Source of the DNA: Pseudomonas sp. FP1742
Lineage (GTDB): Bacteria > Pseudomonadota > Gammaproteobacteria > Pseudomonadales > Pseudomonadaceae
Assembly (NCBI RefSeq): GCF_030687145.1
Contig: NZ_CP117460.1
Coordinates: forward strand, 2,728,001 to 2,792,000
Length of the DNA stretch: 64,000 nt
Reading direction: 5' to 3'
The translations under genes and the position numbers were made by a program. Below the pieces are notes generated by a model. That model was not told the origin of the DNA. It did no database searches and was given only the letters and a program-made list of their open reading frames with translations. Of this stretch, positions 40,837 to 49,200 are shown in pieces (within the stretch, counting starts at the first letter, position 1; each line of letters starts with the position of its first letter).

Positions 40837-42255
40837 ATGAGCGCATTACCCTACGCCTGGGCCAAGGCCCAGCGCATCCTGCTGCGCACCGGCGAGGAGG
40901 GTGCGGTATTGACGGTGTGCCCGTCGACGCCGGGCTGGTCGATCAGCGAAGTGCGGCGCCAGTTCGGCCCGGCGCGGCTGGAGCGGGTGCGCGACGAAGA
41001 ACTCGACGGCTTGCTCGCCAGTGCCTATGCCGACACCGGCAGCGCGGCGGCGGTGGTCGGTGCGGCGGAAAACGAAGTCGATCTCGACCGGCTGATGCAG
41101 GACATCCCGGAAATCACCGACTTGCTGGACACCCAGGACGGCGCCCCGGTGATCCGCATGATCAACGCCTTGCTCACGCAAGCGGCGCGGGACGAGGCCA
41201 GCGACATTCACATCGAACCCTATGAAAGCCATTCGGTGGTGCGCTACCGGGTCGACGGCACGCTGCGGGATGTGGTGTCGCCGCGCAAGGCGCTGCACGG
41301 CGCCCTGGTGTCGCGGATCAAGATCATGGCGCAACTCGACATCGCCGAAAAACGCCTGCCCCAGGACGGCCGCATTGCCTTGCGCGTGGCCGGGCGGCCG
41401 ATCGACATTCGCGTCTCCACGGTGCCCACCGGCCATGGCGAACGGGTGGTGATGCGCCTGCTGGACAAACAGGCTGGGCGCCTGCAACTGGAAACCCTGG
41501 GCATGGACCCGCAGGTGCTGGGCAAACTCGACCACCTGATCCGCCAACCCCACGGCATCGTGCTGGTCACCGGCCCCACCGGCAGCGGCAAAACCACCAG
41601 CCTCTATGCCGCGCTGGCACGGCTGGACGCCAGCACCAGCAACATCCTTACCGTTGAAGACCCGGTGGAATACGACTTGCCGGGCATCAGCCAGATCCAG
41701 GTCAACGCCAAGATCGACATGACCTTCGCCCTGGCGCTGCGGGCCATTTTGCGGCAAGACCCGGACATCATCATGATCGGCGAGATCCGCGACCTCGAAA
41801 CCGCACAAATCGCCGTGCAGGCTTCGCTCACCGGTCACCTTGTGCTGGCGACGCTGCACACCAACGACGCGGTGTCGGCGGTCAACCGGCTGATCGACAT
41901 GGGCGTCGAACCGTTTCTGCTGGCGTCATCGATGCTCGGGGTGCTCGCACAACGCCTGGTGCGGCGCCTGTGTCAGCACTGCAAACAGCAAGACCCGGCC
42001 GCACCCGGCACCTGGCGCCCGGTAGGTTGTGCCGCCTGCAACCACACCGGCTACAGCGGTCGCACCGGCATTCACGAACTGTTCTGCATCGACGATGACA
42101 TTCGCACGCTGATCCATCAGGGCGCTGGCGAGCAGGCCTTGAGAGCCGCCGCCCGCGAAGCCGGGATGTTCAGCATGCGTGAAGACGGCGAGCGCTGGGT
42201 GCGCAGCGGTGCCACCGCGCCGGAAGAAATCCTTCGTGTGACACGGGACGCCTGA
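40837..42255 (+). CDS. hxcR: Type II secretion ATPase HxcR (GspE)
   Basis: 472 aa. An N-terminal HxcY-binding domain precedes the ATPase core: DEASDIHIEPY, Walker A GPTGSGKTTSLYA (near 246), Asp box LTVEDPVEYDLPGISQIQVN, Walker B DPDIIMIGEIRDLETAQIA and His box ATLHTND. The GspE four-cysteine zinc site is present as CQHC and CAAC (residues ~380-402), with a spacer of only about 17 residues. It powers pseudopilus assembly from the cytosolic face. Confidence 0.95.
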   Translation: MSALPYAWAKAQRILLRTGEEGAVLTVCPSTPGWSISEVRRQFGPARLERVRDEELDGLLASAYADTGSAAAVVGAAENEVDLDRLMQDIPEITDLLDTQDGAPVIRMINALLTQAARDEASDIHIEPYESHSVVRYRVDGTLRDVVSPRKALHGALVSRIKIMAQLDIAEKRLPQDGRIALRVAGRPIDIRVSTVPTGHGERVVMRLLDKQAGRLQLETLGMDPQVLGKLDHLIRQPHGIVLVTGPTGSGKTTSLYAALARLDASTSNILTVEDPVEYDLPGISQIQVNAKIDMTFALALRAILRQDPDIIMIGEIRDLETAQIAVQASLTGHLVLATLHTNDAVSAVNRLIDMGVEPFLLASSMLGVLAQRLVRRLCQHCKQQDPAAPGTWRPVGCAACNHTGYSGRTGIHELFCIDDDIRTLIHQGAGEQALRAAAREAGMFSMREDGERWVRSGATAPEEILRVTRDA

Positions 42256-43466
42256 TGAACCGCTACCGTTTTGAAGCCGCCGACGCCAACGGCAAAATCG
42301 AGGCCGGCCATCTGGAAGCCGACAGCCAGAGCGCGGCGTTCGGCGTATTGCGCAGCCGTGGGCTGACCGCGTTGTTGGTGCAGATCGAGAGCAACACACC
42401 TGCCGGCGGCGGCAGTGGCTTATTCAGCGCCAAGCTCTCGGACAACGACCTGGCCTGGGCCACTCGGCAACTGGCGAGCCTGCTGGGCGCGAGCCTGCCG
42501 CTGGAGGCGGCGTTGAGCGCGACGGTGGAGCAAGCCGAACGCAAGCACATCGCCCAGACCTTGAGCGCGGTGCGCGCCGATGTGCGTGGCGGCATGCGCC
42601 TGGCCGAAGCGTTGGCGGCGCGGCCACGGGATTTTCCAGAGATCTATCGGGCGTTGATCGCGGCGGGCGAGGAGTCTGGTGACCTGGCCCAGGTCATGGA
42701 GCGGCTGGCCGATTACATCGAAGAGCGCAACAACCTGCGGGGCAAGATCCTCACCGCGTTTATCTATCCAGGTGTGGTGGGGCTGGTGTCGATTGCCATC
42801 GTGATCTTTCTGCTCAGCTACGTGGTGCCGCAGGTGGTCAGCGCGTTTTCCCAGGCGCGCCAGGACCTGCCGGGGCTGACCCTGGCGATGCTCAACGCCA
42901 GTGACTTCATTCGTGGCTGGGGCTGGTTGTGTTTCAGCGTGATGGCGGGCGGTTTCTGGGGCTGGCGCCTGTATTTGCGCAATCCGGCGGCGCGTTTGAA
43001 CTGGCACAGTCGGATCCTGCGTTTGCCGTTGATCGGCCGGTTCGTGCTGGGGCTGAACACCGCGCGATTTGCCTCGACCCTGGCGATTCTCGGCGGCGCC
43101 GGAGTGCCGTTGTTGCGGGCGCTGGAAGCGGCGCGCCAGACCTTGTCCAACGACCGCTTGAGCCTGAGCGTCAGCGACGCCACGGCCAAGGTTCGCGAGG
43201 GGGTTAACCTGGCCGCCGCGCTGCGGGTCGAGAAAGTCTTCCCGCCGGTGCTGATCCACCTGATCGCCAGTGGCGAGAAAACCGGCTCCCTGCCGCCGAT
43301 GCTCGAACGCGCCGCGCAAACCCTGTCCCGGGATATCGAACGCCGGGCCATGGGCATGACCGCGTTGCTAGAGCCATTGATGATCGTGGTCATGGGCGGG
43401 GTGGTGCTGGTGATCGTCATGGCGGTGCTCCTGCCGATCATCGAGATCAACCAGTTGGTGCAGTGA
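42255..43466 (+). CDS. hxcS: Type II secretion inner-membrane platform protein HxcS (GspF)
   Basis: 403 aa. ATG shares one base with the hxcR stop (TGATG). Two repeated GspF cytosolic domains (DLAWATRQLASLLGASLPLEAALSA, ~residue 65; and FASTLAILGGAGVPLLRALEAARQ, ~residue 270) alternate with three membrane helices (near 170, 222 and 375). GEESGDLAQVMERLADYIEER is the family hallmark. It is the polytopic core of the platform and the last hxc gene. Confidence 0.95.
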   Translation: MNRYRFEAADANGKIEAGHLEADSQSAAFGVLRSRGLTALLVQIESNTPAGGGSGLFSAKLSDNDLAWATRQLASLLGASLPLEAALSATVEQAERKHIAQTLSAVRADVRGGMRLAEALAARPRDFPEIYRALIAAGEESGDLAQVMERLADYIEERNNLRGKILTAFIYPGVVGLVSIAIVIFLLSYVVPQVVSAFSQARQDLPGLTLAMLNASDFIRGWGWLCFSVMAGGFWGWRLYLRNPAARLNWHSRILRLPLIGRFVLGLNTARFASTLAILGGAGVPLLRALEAARQTLSNDRLSLSVSDATAKVREGVNLAAALRVEKVFPPVLIHLIASGEKTGSLPPMLERAAQTLSRDIERRAMGMTALLEPLMIVVMGGVVLVIVMAVLLPIIEINQLVQ

Positions 43467-43624
43467 AGCAAGATCTTTTGATTTTAAACGGTGATGTTTA
43501 ATCGACACTTCCAGAAACTCACCCAACCTACACATCCTTGCGCCGCTGCCTACGACTACGCCAGAATCCGCCGGCTAGTGCGCCTTTGGCCGGAGCTATA
43601 TCGTTTCCCTGTCGCTGAAAAACA

Positions 43625-43806
43625 GCGATCGGGTTTGGTAGCCCGACAATTAGGCGCATAGCGCCACCGTTGCAGGCCTTTTCAGGTCTCAGTTTTATGG
43701 TGGCCATGCGCAGGGCTCCTTCGGGAGCGCCGGGTCCTAATTGCCGGTCTACCAACCCGCGTATGGCCACCACCTTTCGTTTGGTAGCGAGGGTGACGGC
43801 TCCTTA
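43625..43806 (+). promoter_or_regulatory. Structured 5' leader of the DUF6124-type gene
   Basis: Three nested inverted repeats: GGGTTTGGTAGCCCGACAAT (from 43631) with its partner CCTAATTGCCGGTCTACCAA (from 43736); ATGGTGGCCAT (43697-43707) with ATGGCCACCA (43763-43772); and GGCTCC/GGAGC around a TTC loop (about 43715-43728). The first two pairs overlap in order, so they cannot all form as one simple nested fold. This suggests alternative structures or a pseudoknot. It precedes the small gene by about 25 bases. The function is not known to me. Confidence 0.55.
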
Positions 43807-43828
43807 ATTTCAATTAGGAGTTTCATCT

Positions 43829-44188
43829 ATGTTCAAACCAACACCCAATCCACCGGCACCCGACGACGTTTCCCCCTACGAATCCCTCGATTCCAAAAAA
43901 CTCCACGAAGCCGCCGACCGCGCCCTCGACCACTACCTAAAGCCACCCATCCCCAAAGACACCGCGCGCAAACCCAGCACCATTTACCATGTCGGTGAAA
44001 AGGTCGATAACGAAACCCTGCTGGTCAACGCCTGCGAATCCCTGGCGTCAGCGAGCATGATGCTCAGCGAGTTCGCCGGGCTGATGGACATGCCGCATCG
44101 CAACGTGATGTTGGGGATTCAATCGGTGGTCATGCTCGGTGAACTGGCGGTGAACCGGGTGCTGGATAACCTCGATCCGCAAGGCTGA
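43829..44188 (+). CDS. DUF6124/DUF3077-type small protein
   Basis: 119 aa, ATG 43829 with TTAGGAG at about 43816-43822. Begins MFKPTPNPPAPDDVSPYESL with a basic/proline-rich stretch, then a helical hydrophobic part LLVNACESLASASMMLSEFAGL and VMLGIQSVVMLGELAVNRVLD. This is the typical form of a multi-copy Pseudomonas family of unknown function, each copy usually preceded by a structured leader. It interrupts the Hxc-DING gene order seen in P. aeruginosa, so it may be a later arrival. Confidence 0.72.
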   Translation: MFKPTPNPPAPDDVSPYESLDSKKLHEAADRALDHYLKPPIPKDTARKPSTIYHVGEKVDNETLLVNACESLASASMMLSEFAGLMDMPHRNVMLGIQSVVMLGELAVNRVLDNLDPQG

Positions 44189-44213
44189 CGAAAGTCTGGG
44201 GTGAGAGCACTTA

Positions 44214-44349
44214 TTGTGGCGAGGGGGCTTGCCCCCGTTGGGTTGCGCAGCGACCCCAAAACCATTCCCCCCGGTTGCATCAGATAAACCGCATTCGTTG
44301 GTTTTACGACTGCTGCGCAGCCGAACGGGGGCAAGCCCCCTCGCCACAA
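44214..44349. repeat. Extragenic palindrome, TTGTGGCGAGGGGGCTTGCC family
   Basis: Same arms as the copy at 13441-13563 (TTGTGGCGAGGGGGCTTGCC and inverse ending CTCGCCACAA), interior with GACTGCTGCGCAGCCGAACG. It follows the DUF6124-type gene. Confidence 0.88.
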
Positions 44350-44421
44350 AAGCATTTGTGCATGAGAAAAATGAAAAACCACTCTAAACAGTCTGTGTGA
44401 AACGCACTGATGGTGGTTTCT

Positions 44422-44465
44422 GTAAACGCCCCGACATGTTCGTCCGACATGTTCGGGACGTTTAC
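44422..44465. promoter_or_regulatory. 44-bp hairpin with internal direct repeat
   Basis: Outer arms GTAAACG (44422-44428) and CGTTTAC (44459-44465) enclose CCCGACATGT (44430-44439) and ACATGTTCGGG (44447-44457). The sequence CCGACATGTTCG also occurs twice as a direct repeat 13-14 bp apart. It could be an operator for a dimeric regulator or a terminator without a T-run. It is 418 bp before the DING gene. Confidence 0.5.
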
Positions 44466-44882
44466 TGTTATACGGACAGCAAACGAAAAAGGACGGGTTC
44501 ACAAGATTTTTTCACCCCCACAAAATTATTTTTCAAGCCTCGCACCATCACCCGAGCCCCAATCCCATCATCCTCGGGTTCGTCGTTCTGTCATGTGCAA
44601 CGAGCCATCAAGCCCTCCAGCCAAGCGTCGGCCAAGCCGCCGAAAAACTCGCGGCAAACACCGCTGAAAGCCCCCTCGAACACCCGAGAATCTGCCGAAA
44701 AATCAACGCCCGGCTCCCGAGGTTTTTTCCTTTATCTGTCACTGGAAGCTGCGAACTTCTGACCCATGGCCTCACCCCATACGCCGTTCGACCCTAGCGG
44801 TTCCGGGCCCAGGACTTGAGCGCCATGGCGTCATGCACGAGCAACTCACCCAACGTACGAACACGATGAAAGGAGACTCTTC
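44466..44882. other. Long untranslated region before the DING-protein gene
   Basis: No supported gene in 417 bp. The base composition is more AT-rich than the flanks (for example around 44503-44540). It contains a perfect pho half-site CTGTCAT at 44588-44594 and CTGTCAC at 44736-44742, neither with a clear partner 11 bp away. It also contains CGAACTTCTG at 44752-44761, the inverse of the core of the pdtA/phdA motif. A phosphate-responsive promoter is plausible but not demonstrated. Confidence 0.35.
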
Positions 44883-46055
44883 ATGTTTAAGCGCAACGTT
44901 CTCGCGGTATCCCTGACCCTCGCTGCCCTGTGCTCGGCACAGGCTGCAATGGCTGACATCAACGGTGGTGGCGCGACCCTGCCACAACCGCTGTACCAGA
45001 CCACTGGCGTACTGACCACCGGCTTCGCCGCCTACATCGGTGTTGGTAGCGGCAACGGCAAGGCTGCCTTCCTGAACAACGACTACACCAAGTTCGTGGC
45101 CGGCACCACCGGCAAGAACGTGCATTGGGCCGGTAGCGATTCCAAACTCAGCGCTACCGAATTGAGCAACTACGTGTCGGCCCATGGCGCTGCCTGGGGT
45201 CCATTGATCCAGGTGCCTTCGGTGGCCACTTCGGTTGCCATTCCGTTCAACAAAACCGGCACGGCCAACGTTGATCTGAGCGTCAACCAACTGTGCGGCG
45301 TGTTCTCCGGCCGTCTGACCGACTGGAGCCAGATCACCGGTTCCGGCCGTACTGGCGCGATCACAGTGGTTTACCGTGGTGAAAGTAGCGGTACCAGCGA
45401 GTTGTTCACCCGCTTCCTGAACGCCAAATGCGCTGAGACCGGCACCTTCGCCATCACCACTAACTTCGCTTCCAGCTACAGCGGTGGCCTGCCGGCCAAT
45501 GCCGTGTCTGCGGTTGGCAGCCAGGCTGTGATGACGGCCTTGAATGCTGGTGATGGTCGCATCACCTACATGAGCCCGGACTACGCCGCGCCAACCCTGG
45601 CTGGCCTGGACGACGCCACCAAAGTCGCCAAGGTTGCCGGTGTTTCGCCAGCACCTGCCAATGTGTCGGCAGCCATCGCCGCCGTCGCTGTGCCTGCCGC
45701 TGCCAACCGCGCCAACCCTAACGCCTGGGTACCAGTGTTCGCCGCCACCACCAGCCCGACCGATCCAAGTGTCGTGGCTTACCCAACCACCGGTTACCCG
45801 ATCCTGGGCTTCACCAACGTGATCTTCAGCCAGTGCTATGCCGACGGTACCCAGAGCACGCAAGTGCGTGACTTCTTCACCCGTCACTACGGTGCCAACG
45901 CTGCCAGCAACAACGACGCCGCGATCACCGCCAACCGCTTTGTGCCACTGCCACTGGCCTGGAAGACTGCGATCCGCAACACCTTCCTGACCGCGACCAG
46001 CGCTCAAAGCATCGGCAACACCAACGTCTGCAACACCATCGGTCGTCCGCTGTAA
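44883..46055 (+). CDS. DING-type exported phosphatase/phosphate-binding protein (PstS-like, LapA-like position)
   Basis: 390 aa with AAAGGAGA upstream. A signal peptide ends AMA, giving mature N-terminus DINGGGATLPQPLYQ, the defining DING signature. The PstS-like fold is seen in GSDSKLSATEL, FSGRLTDWSQITGSGR and VYRGESSGTSELFTRFLN (phosphate-binding Ser/Thr/Arg region). DING proteins bind phosphate, and some show alkaline phosphatase activity. In P. aeruginosa the gene here (PA0688, LapA) encodes the phosphatase exported by Hxc. No pstCAB genes are adjacent, which argues against a plain ABC binding protein. Four cysteines (~137, ~180, ~320, ~384) could form disulfides. Confidence 0.92.
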   Translation: MFKRNVLAVSLTLAALCSAQAAMADINGGGATLPQPLYQTTGVLTTGFAAYIGVGSGNGKAAFLNNDYTKFVAGTTGKNVHWAGSDSKLSATELSNYVSAHGAAWGPLIQVPSVATSVAIPFNKTGTANVDLSVNQLCGVFSGRLTDWSQITGSGRTGAITVVYRGESSGTSELFTRFLNAKCAETGTFAITTNFASSYSGGLPANAVSAVGSQAVMTALNAGDGRITYMSPDYAAPTLAGLDDATKVAKVAGVSPAPANVSAAIAAVAVPAAANRANPNAWVPVFAATTSPTDPSVVAYPTTGYPILGFTNVIFSQCYADGTQSTQVRDFFTRHYGANAASNNDAAITANRFVPLPLAWKTAIRNTFLTATSAQSIGNTNVCNTIGRPL

Positions 46056-46083
46056 CCCTCGCTTCAACGACCCGCAATACCCG

Positions 46084-46117
46084 ATCAGCAACGGCGCAAG
46101 CCGTTGCTGATTTTTTG
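46084..46117 (+). terminator. Rho-independent terminator of the DING gene
   Basis: ATCAGCAACGGC (46084-46095) pairs with GCCGTTGCTGAT (46100-46111) around GCAA, followed by TTTTT. Confidence 0.93.
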
Positions 46118-46142
46118 CGTGTGACCTGGGCAAAACAGCCAG

Positions 46143-46172
46143 ATGAATATTGCGTGACAGAAGTTCGGTCGC
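46143..46172 (+). promoter_or_regulatory. Candidate regulatory motif upstream of pdtA
   Basis: GTGACAGAAGTTCGGTCGC (46154-46172) matches the sequence upstream of phdA at 17 of 19 positions. Just before it is ATGAATA (46143-46149), four bases from GTGACAG. Read on the minus strand this is an imperfect pho box (CTGTCAC, four bases, TATTCAT). It may be a VreI promoter element, a PhoB site or both. It lies 94 bp before pdtA, beyond the DING-gene terminator. Confidence 0.45.
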
Positions 46173-46265
46173 GCCCTCGTTTAACCGCCTATCCCCTATA
46201 AGCAACGCTGGCCGCTTGATAGCACGGCGTTGCAGACCTTCTGCAAATCGAAAGGATGAGTAGTG

Positions 46266-49200
46266 ATGCTGCGCTGCAAACCTCTGGCAAAACCGAATGC
46301 CCCGCGTCGTGATGGCGAGCTGTCGATACTGCGGCTCAAGCCGTTGGCCCAGGCCATTGCGTTGTTGATGGTTGCCGGCAATGCCCACGCGGCGACCGCA
46401 TTCAGTTCCAGCTGGTTTGCCGCCAAGGGCGCGGCGCAGTCTGCCGGCGCGGCACGGCCAGGGGCGACAGTGCCAGGCATGCCACCACCGCTGGCGCAGC
46501 AGCAAAAAGCCAATCAACAATTGCAGCGTTCACTGACCAACCTCAACAACACCGTGGCCGCGATTGCCGCGCAGCAAGCCGCGCAAGCGGCGGGGCGGCA
46601 GGCTGCGTTCGGTCGAGTGCAGACTGTGCCGGATGGTTTGGGCGAGGGCGGTTTGAAAGTCGACAACAGCCTGACCCAGGGCTGGGCCAATGCCCAGGCA
46701 CCCGAGCAAACCCAGGCCGATGGCAAGACCACGGTGAAGATTCAGCAGACCGCCGACAAGGCGATTCTCAACTGGGAAACCTTCAACGTCGGGCGCAACA
46801 CCACCGTGGACTTCAAGCAGCAATCGAACTGGGCGGTGCTTAACCGCATCAACGACCCGAGTGCGCGCCCCAGTCAGATCCAGGGTCAGATCAAGGGCGA
46901 CGGCACGGTGATGCTGATCAACCGCAACGGCATCGTGTTCAGCGGCACCAGCCAGGTCAACGTGCGCAACCTGGTAGCCGCCGCCGCGACGATCACCGAC
47001 GAACAGTTCAGCCAGCGCGGCCTGTATGTGGACGCCACCGGCAGTCAGCCGACCTTCGCCGATGCCGCCGGCAAAGTGCTGGTGGAGCGCGGTGCCTTGA
47101 TCGAAACCCACAAGGCGGCATCGTCCACCGATGCGGGTGGTTATGCGTTGCTGTTCGGCAGCGAAGTGGAGAACGCCGGTTCCATCGTCACCGCCAAAGG
47201 TCAGACCACGTTGGCCGCCGGCGACAGCTTTTACATTCGTCGCGGTGTCGGCACCAGTGGCAACCAACGCTCCACCACCCGTGGCAATGAAGTAGCCACC
47301 GCGCTCAAAACCGGCAGCAGCGCCGGTACGGTGATCAACAACGGCCTGATTCAAGCGTCTACCGGCGACATCACCCTGACCGGGCATCAAGTGCAGCAAA
47401 ACGCCGTGGCCGTGGCCAGCACCTCGGTCGATATTCGTGGCACCGTGCACCTGCTCAACTCGGCCACCGACACCACCGGCAGTGTGACGCTCGGCCAGGG
47501 CAGCACCACGGCGATCCTGCTCGATGCCGCCGGTGGCTCGGCGCTGGACAGCCAGCGCAATGCGGCGCTGGCGGGGCTCGACGGATTGTCGAACACGCTC
47601 AATACCGGGCGTTTCAACAACCTCAGCGCCGTGGCCGACCGCACCGACCAGTCGCGGGTCGAGATCGTCAGTGGCGGCAGTGTCGATTTCCAGAATGGAT
47701 CGATCACCTTGGCCACTGGCGGCCAGGTCGCGGTCAGTGCCGGGGTTCGCAGCCTGGTGCGAGAGGGCGCGGCGATCGACGTGTCCGGTGCCATCGGCGT
47801 CAAGGTGGCGATGGAATCCAACAGCATCAAGGTCAACGTTCAGGGCAACGAGCAGCGCGATGCCCCAGTCAACCGCGATGGCGGCAAACTGAGCAACAGT
47901 GACGTCTGGGTCGATTTGCGCGAGCTGGTACGCGTAGCGGCCGGTACCAACGGCTACGCCACCGATCGCTGGTACACCGCCGGTGGTTTGCTGGAAGTGG
48001 GTGGTTACCTTGGCACGCAAAATCACAGCGTCGGCGAATGGATGGCCCAGGGCGGCACCTTGACCTTCACCGGCAATGACGTGGTGACCCAGCAGAACGC
48101 GCAGCTCAATCTGTCGGGCGGCACGCTGGATGTGCAGAGCGGTTATGTGCGCCAGTCCTGGCTCAAGGGCCCTAATGGCCGTTTGTATGAGTTGTCGCGC
48201 GCACCGGGGGACATTCTCTATTCCGGGCTCTACAACGGTTACGAAGAGCACAGTGAGCGCTGGGGGCAGACCTCTTATTACTACAGCCCGCTGATCGCTC
48301 CCAAGCAACGCTTCGAGGATGGTTACACCGTGGGCCGCGATGCCGGCAAACTGGTGATCGCCACCACCAGCGCGGTGCTCGAGGGGCAGATTGTCGGTGA
48401 AGTGTTCAAGGGCGAGCGCCAAACGCAAGCACCGATTTCCGGTCTCGACGGCTACCGGCAATCGCAAACCGCCGTGGCGCGAAGGGCGCAGCTGTTGGTC
48501 GGCAACTACACGCCGATTTACGACACCGCCACGGGCTCGCTCAACAGTGGCCTGAACTCGACGCTCAATCAGGTGCTCATTGGCGATGTCGAGCAGAAGA
48601 TCGCCGCCGGCCTTGACCTGACCTCGGCGGTGGCCAGCGACCGGCAGGGCAAACTGCAACTGGACGGCGATCAACTCAGTGGTTTCCAGCTCGGCGCGGT
48701 GAAAGTCGCGGCCCGGCAACAGGTTCAGGTCGATAGCGCACTGACCGTGGCTGATGGCGGCGAGATCACTTTGTACGCCCCGCAAGTCACGGCCAACGCT
48801 GACCTCACCGCCCGTGGTGGCAGCATTCGTCTGGGTAACGTACTCAAACAGGTCAATATCAACAGCAACTTCGTGGTGGGCGATGTAATCCTGGCACCCA
48901 CCAGTGGTTTCAAGGCTCAGGTAACGGTGGCCGATGGCGTGCGGCTGAACACCGCCGGCCTGTGGAGCAATCTATTGCTCGATGCCGACGACAACAGTCG
49001 TTTGCCGTACCTCAACGGCGGCACGGTGTCGTTGCGCAGCAGCGGGGATATCGATTTGCAGGCGGGCAGCCTGATCGATGCGTCCTCCGGCGGCGCGGTG
49101 ATGGCTGACGGCAAGACCCGCGGCGGCAAGGGCGGTGACCTGACCCTGGCGGCGGGTGACAGCAGCACATCAGGGGCTGGTGCATTGACGCTCGGGGCCG

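Noticed and set aside
44883..46055. DING gene as the binding protein of a Pst phosphate ABC transporter
   Set aside because: No pstC, pstA, pstB or phoU genes nearby. Position directly after hxc genes and the DINGGG mature N-terminus point to an exported DING protein.
46154..46172. Classical sigma-70 promoter for pdtA
   Set aside because: No TTGACA/TATAAT-like pair with 16-18 bp spacing is visible here. The conserved motif shared with phdA is a better candidate for control.
44772..46520. 582-aa frame on the minus strand opposite the DING gene
   Set aside because: It spans the terminator and the start of pdtA on the other strand and shows no domain. The plus-strand DING signature is clear.
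46530..48785. 751-aa frame and other long frames (for example 56760-58583, 53262-54545) opposite pdtA
   Set aside because: Shadow frames. The plus-strand reading has a signal peptide, TPS domain and DUF3739-type end in one uninterrupted frame.
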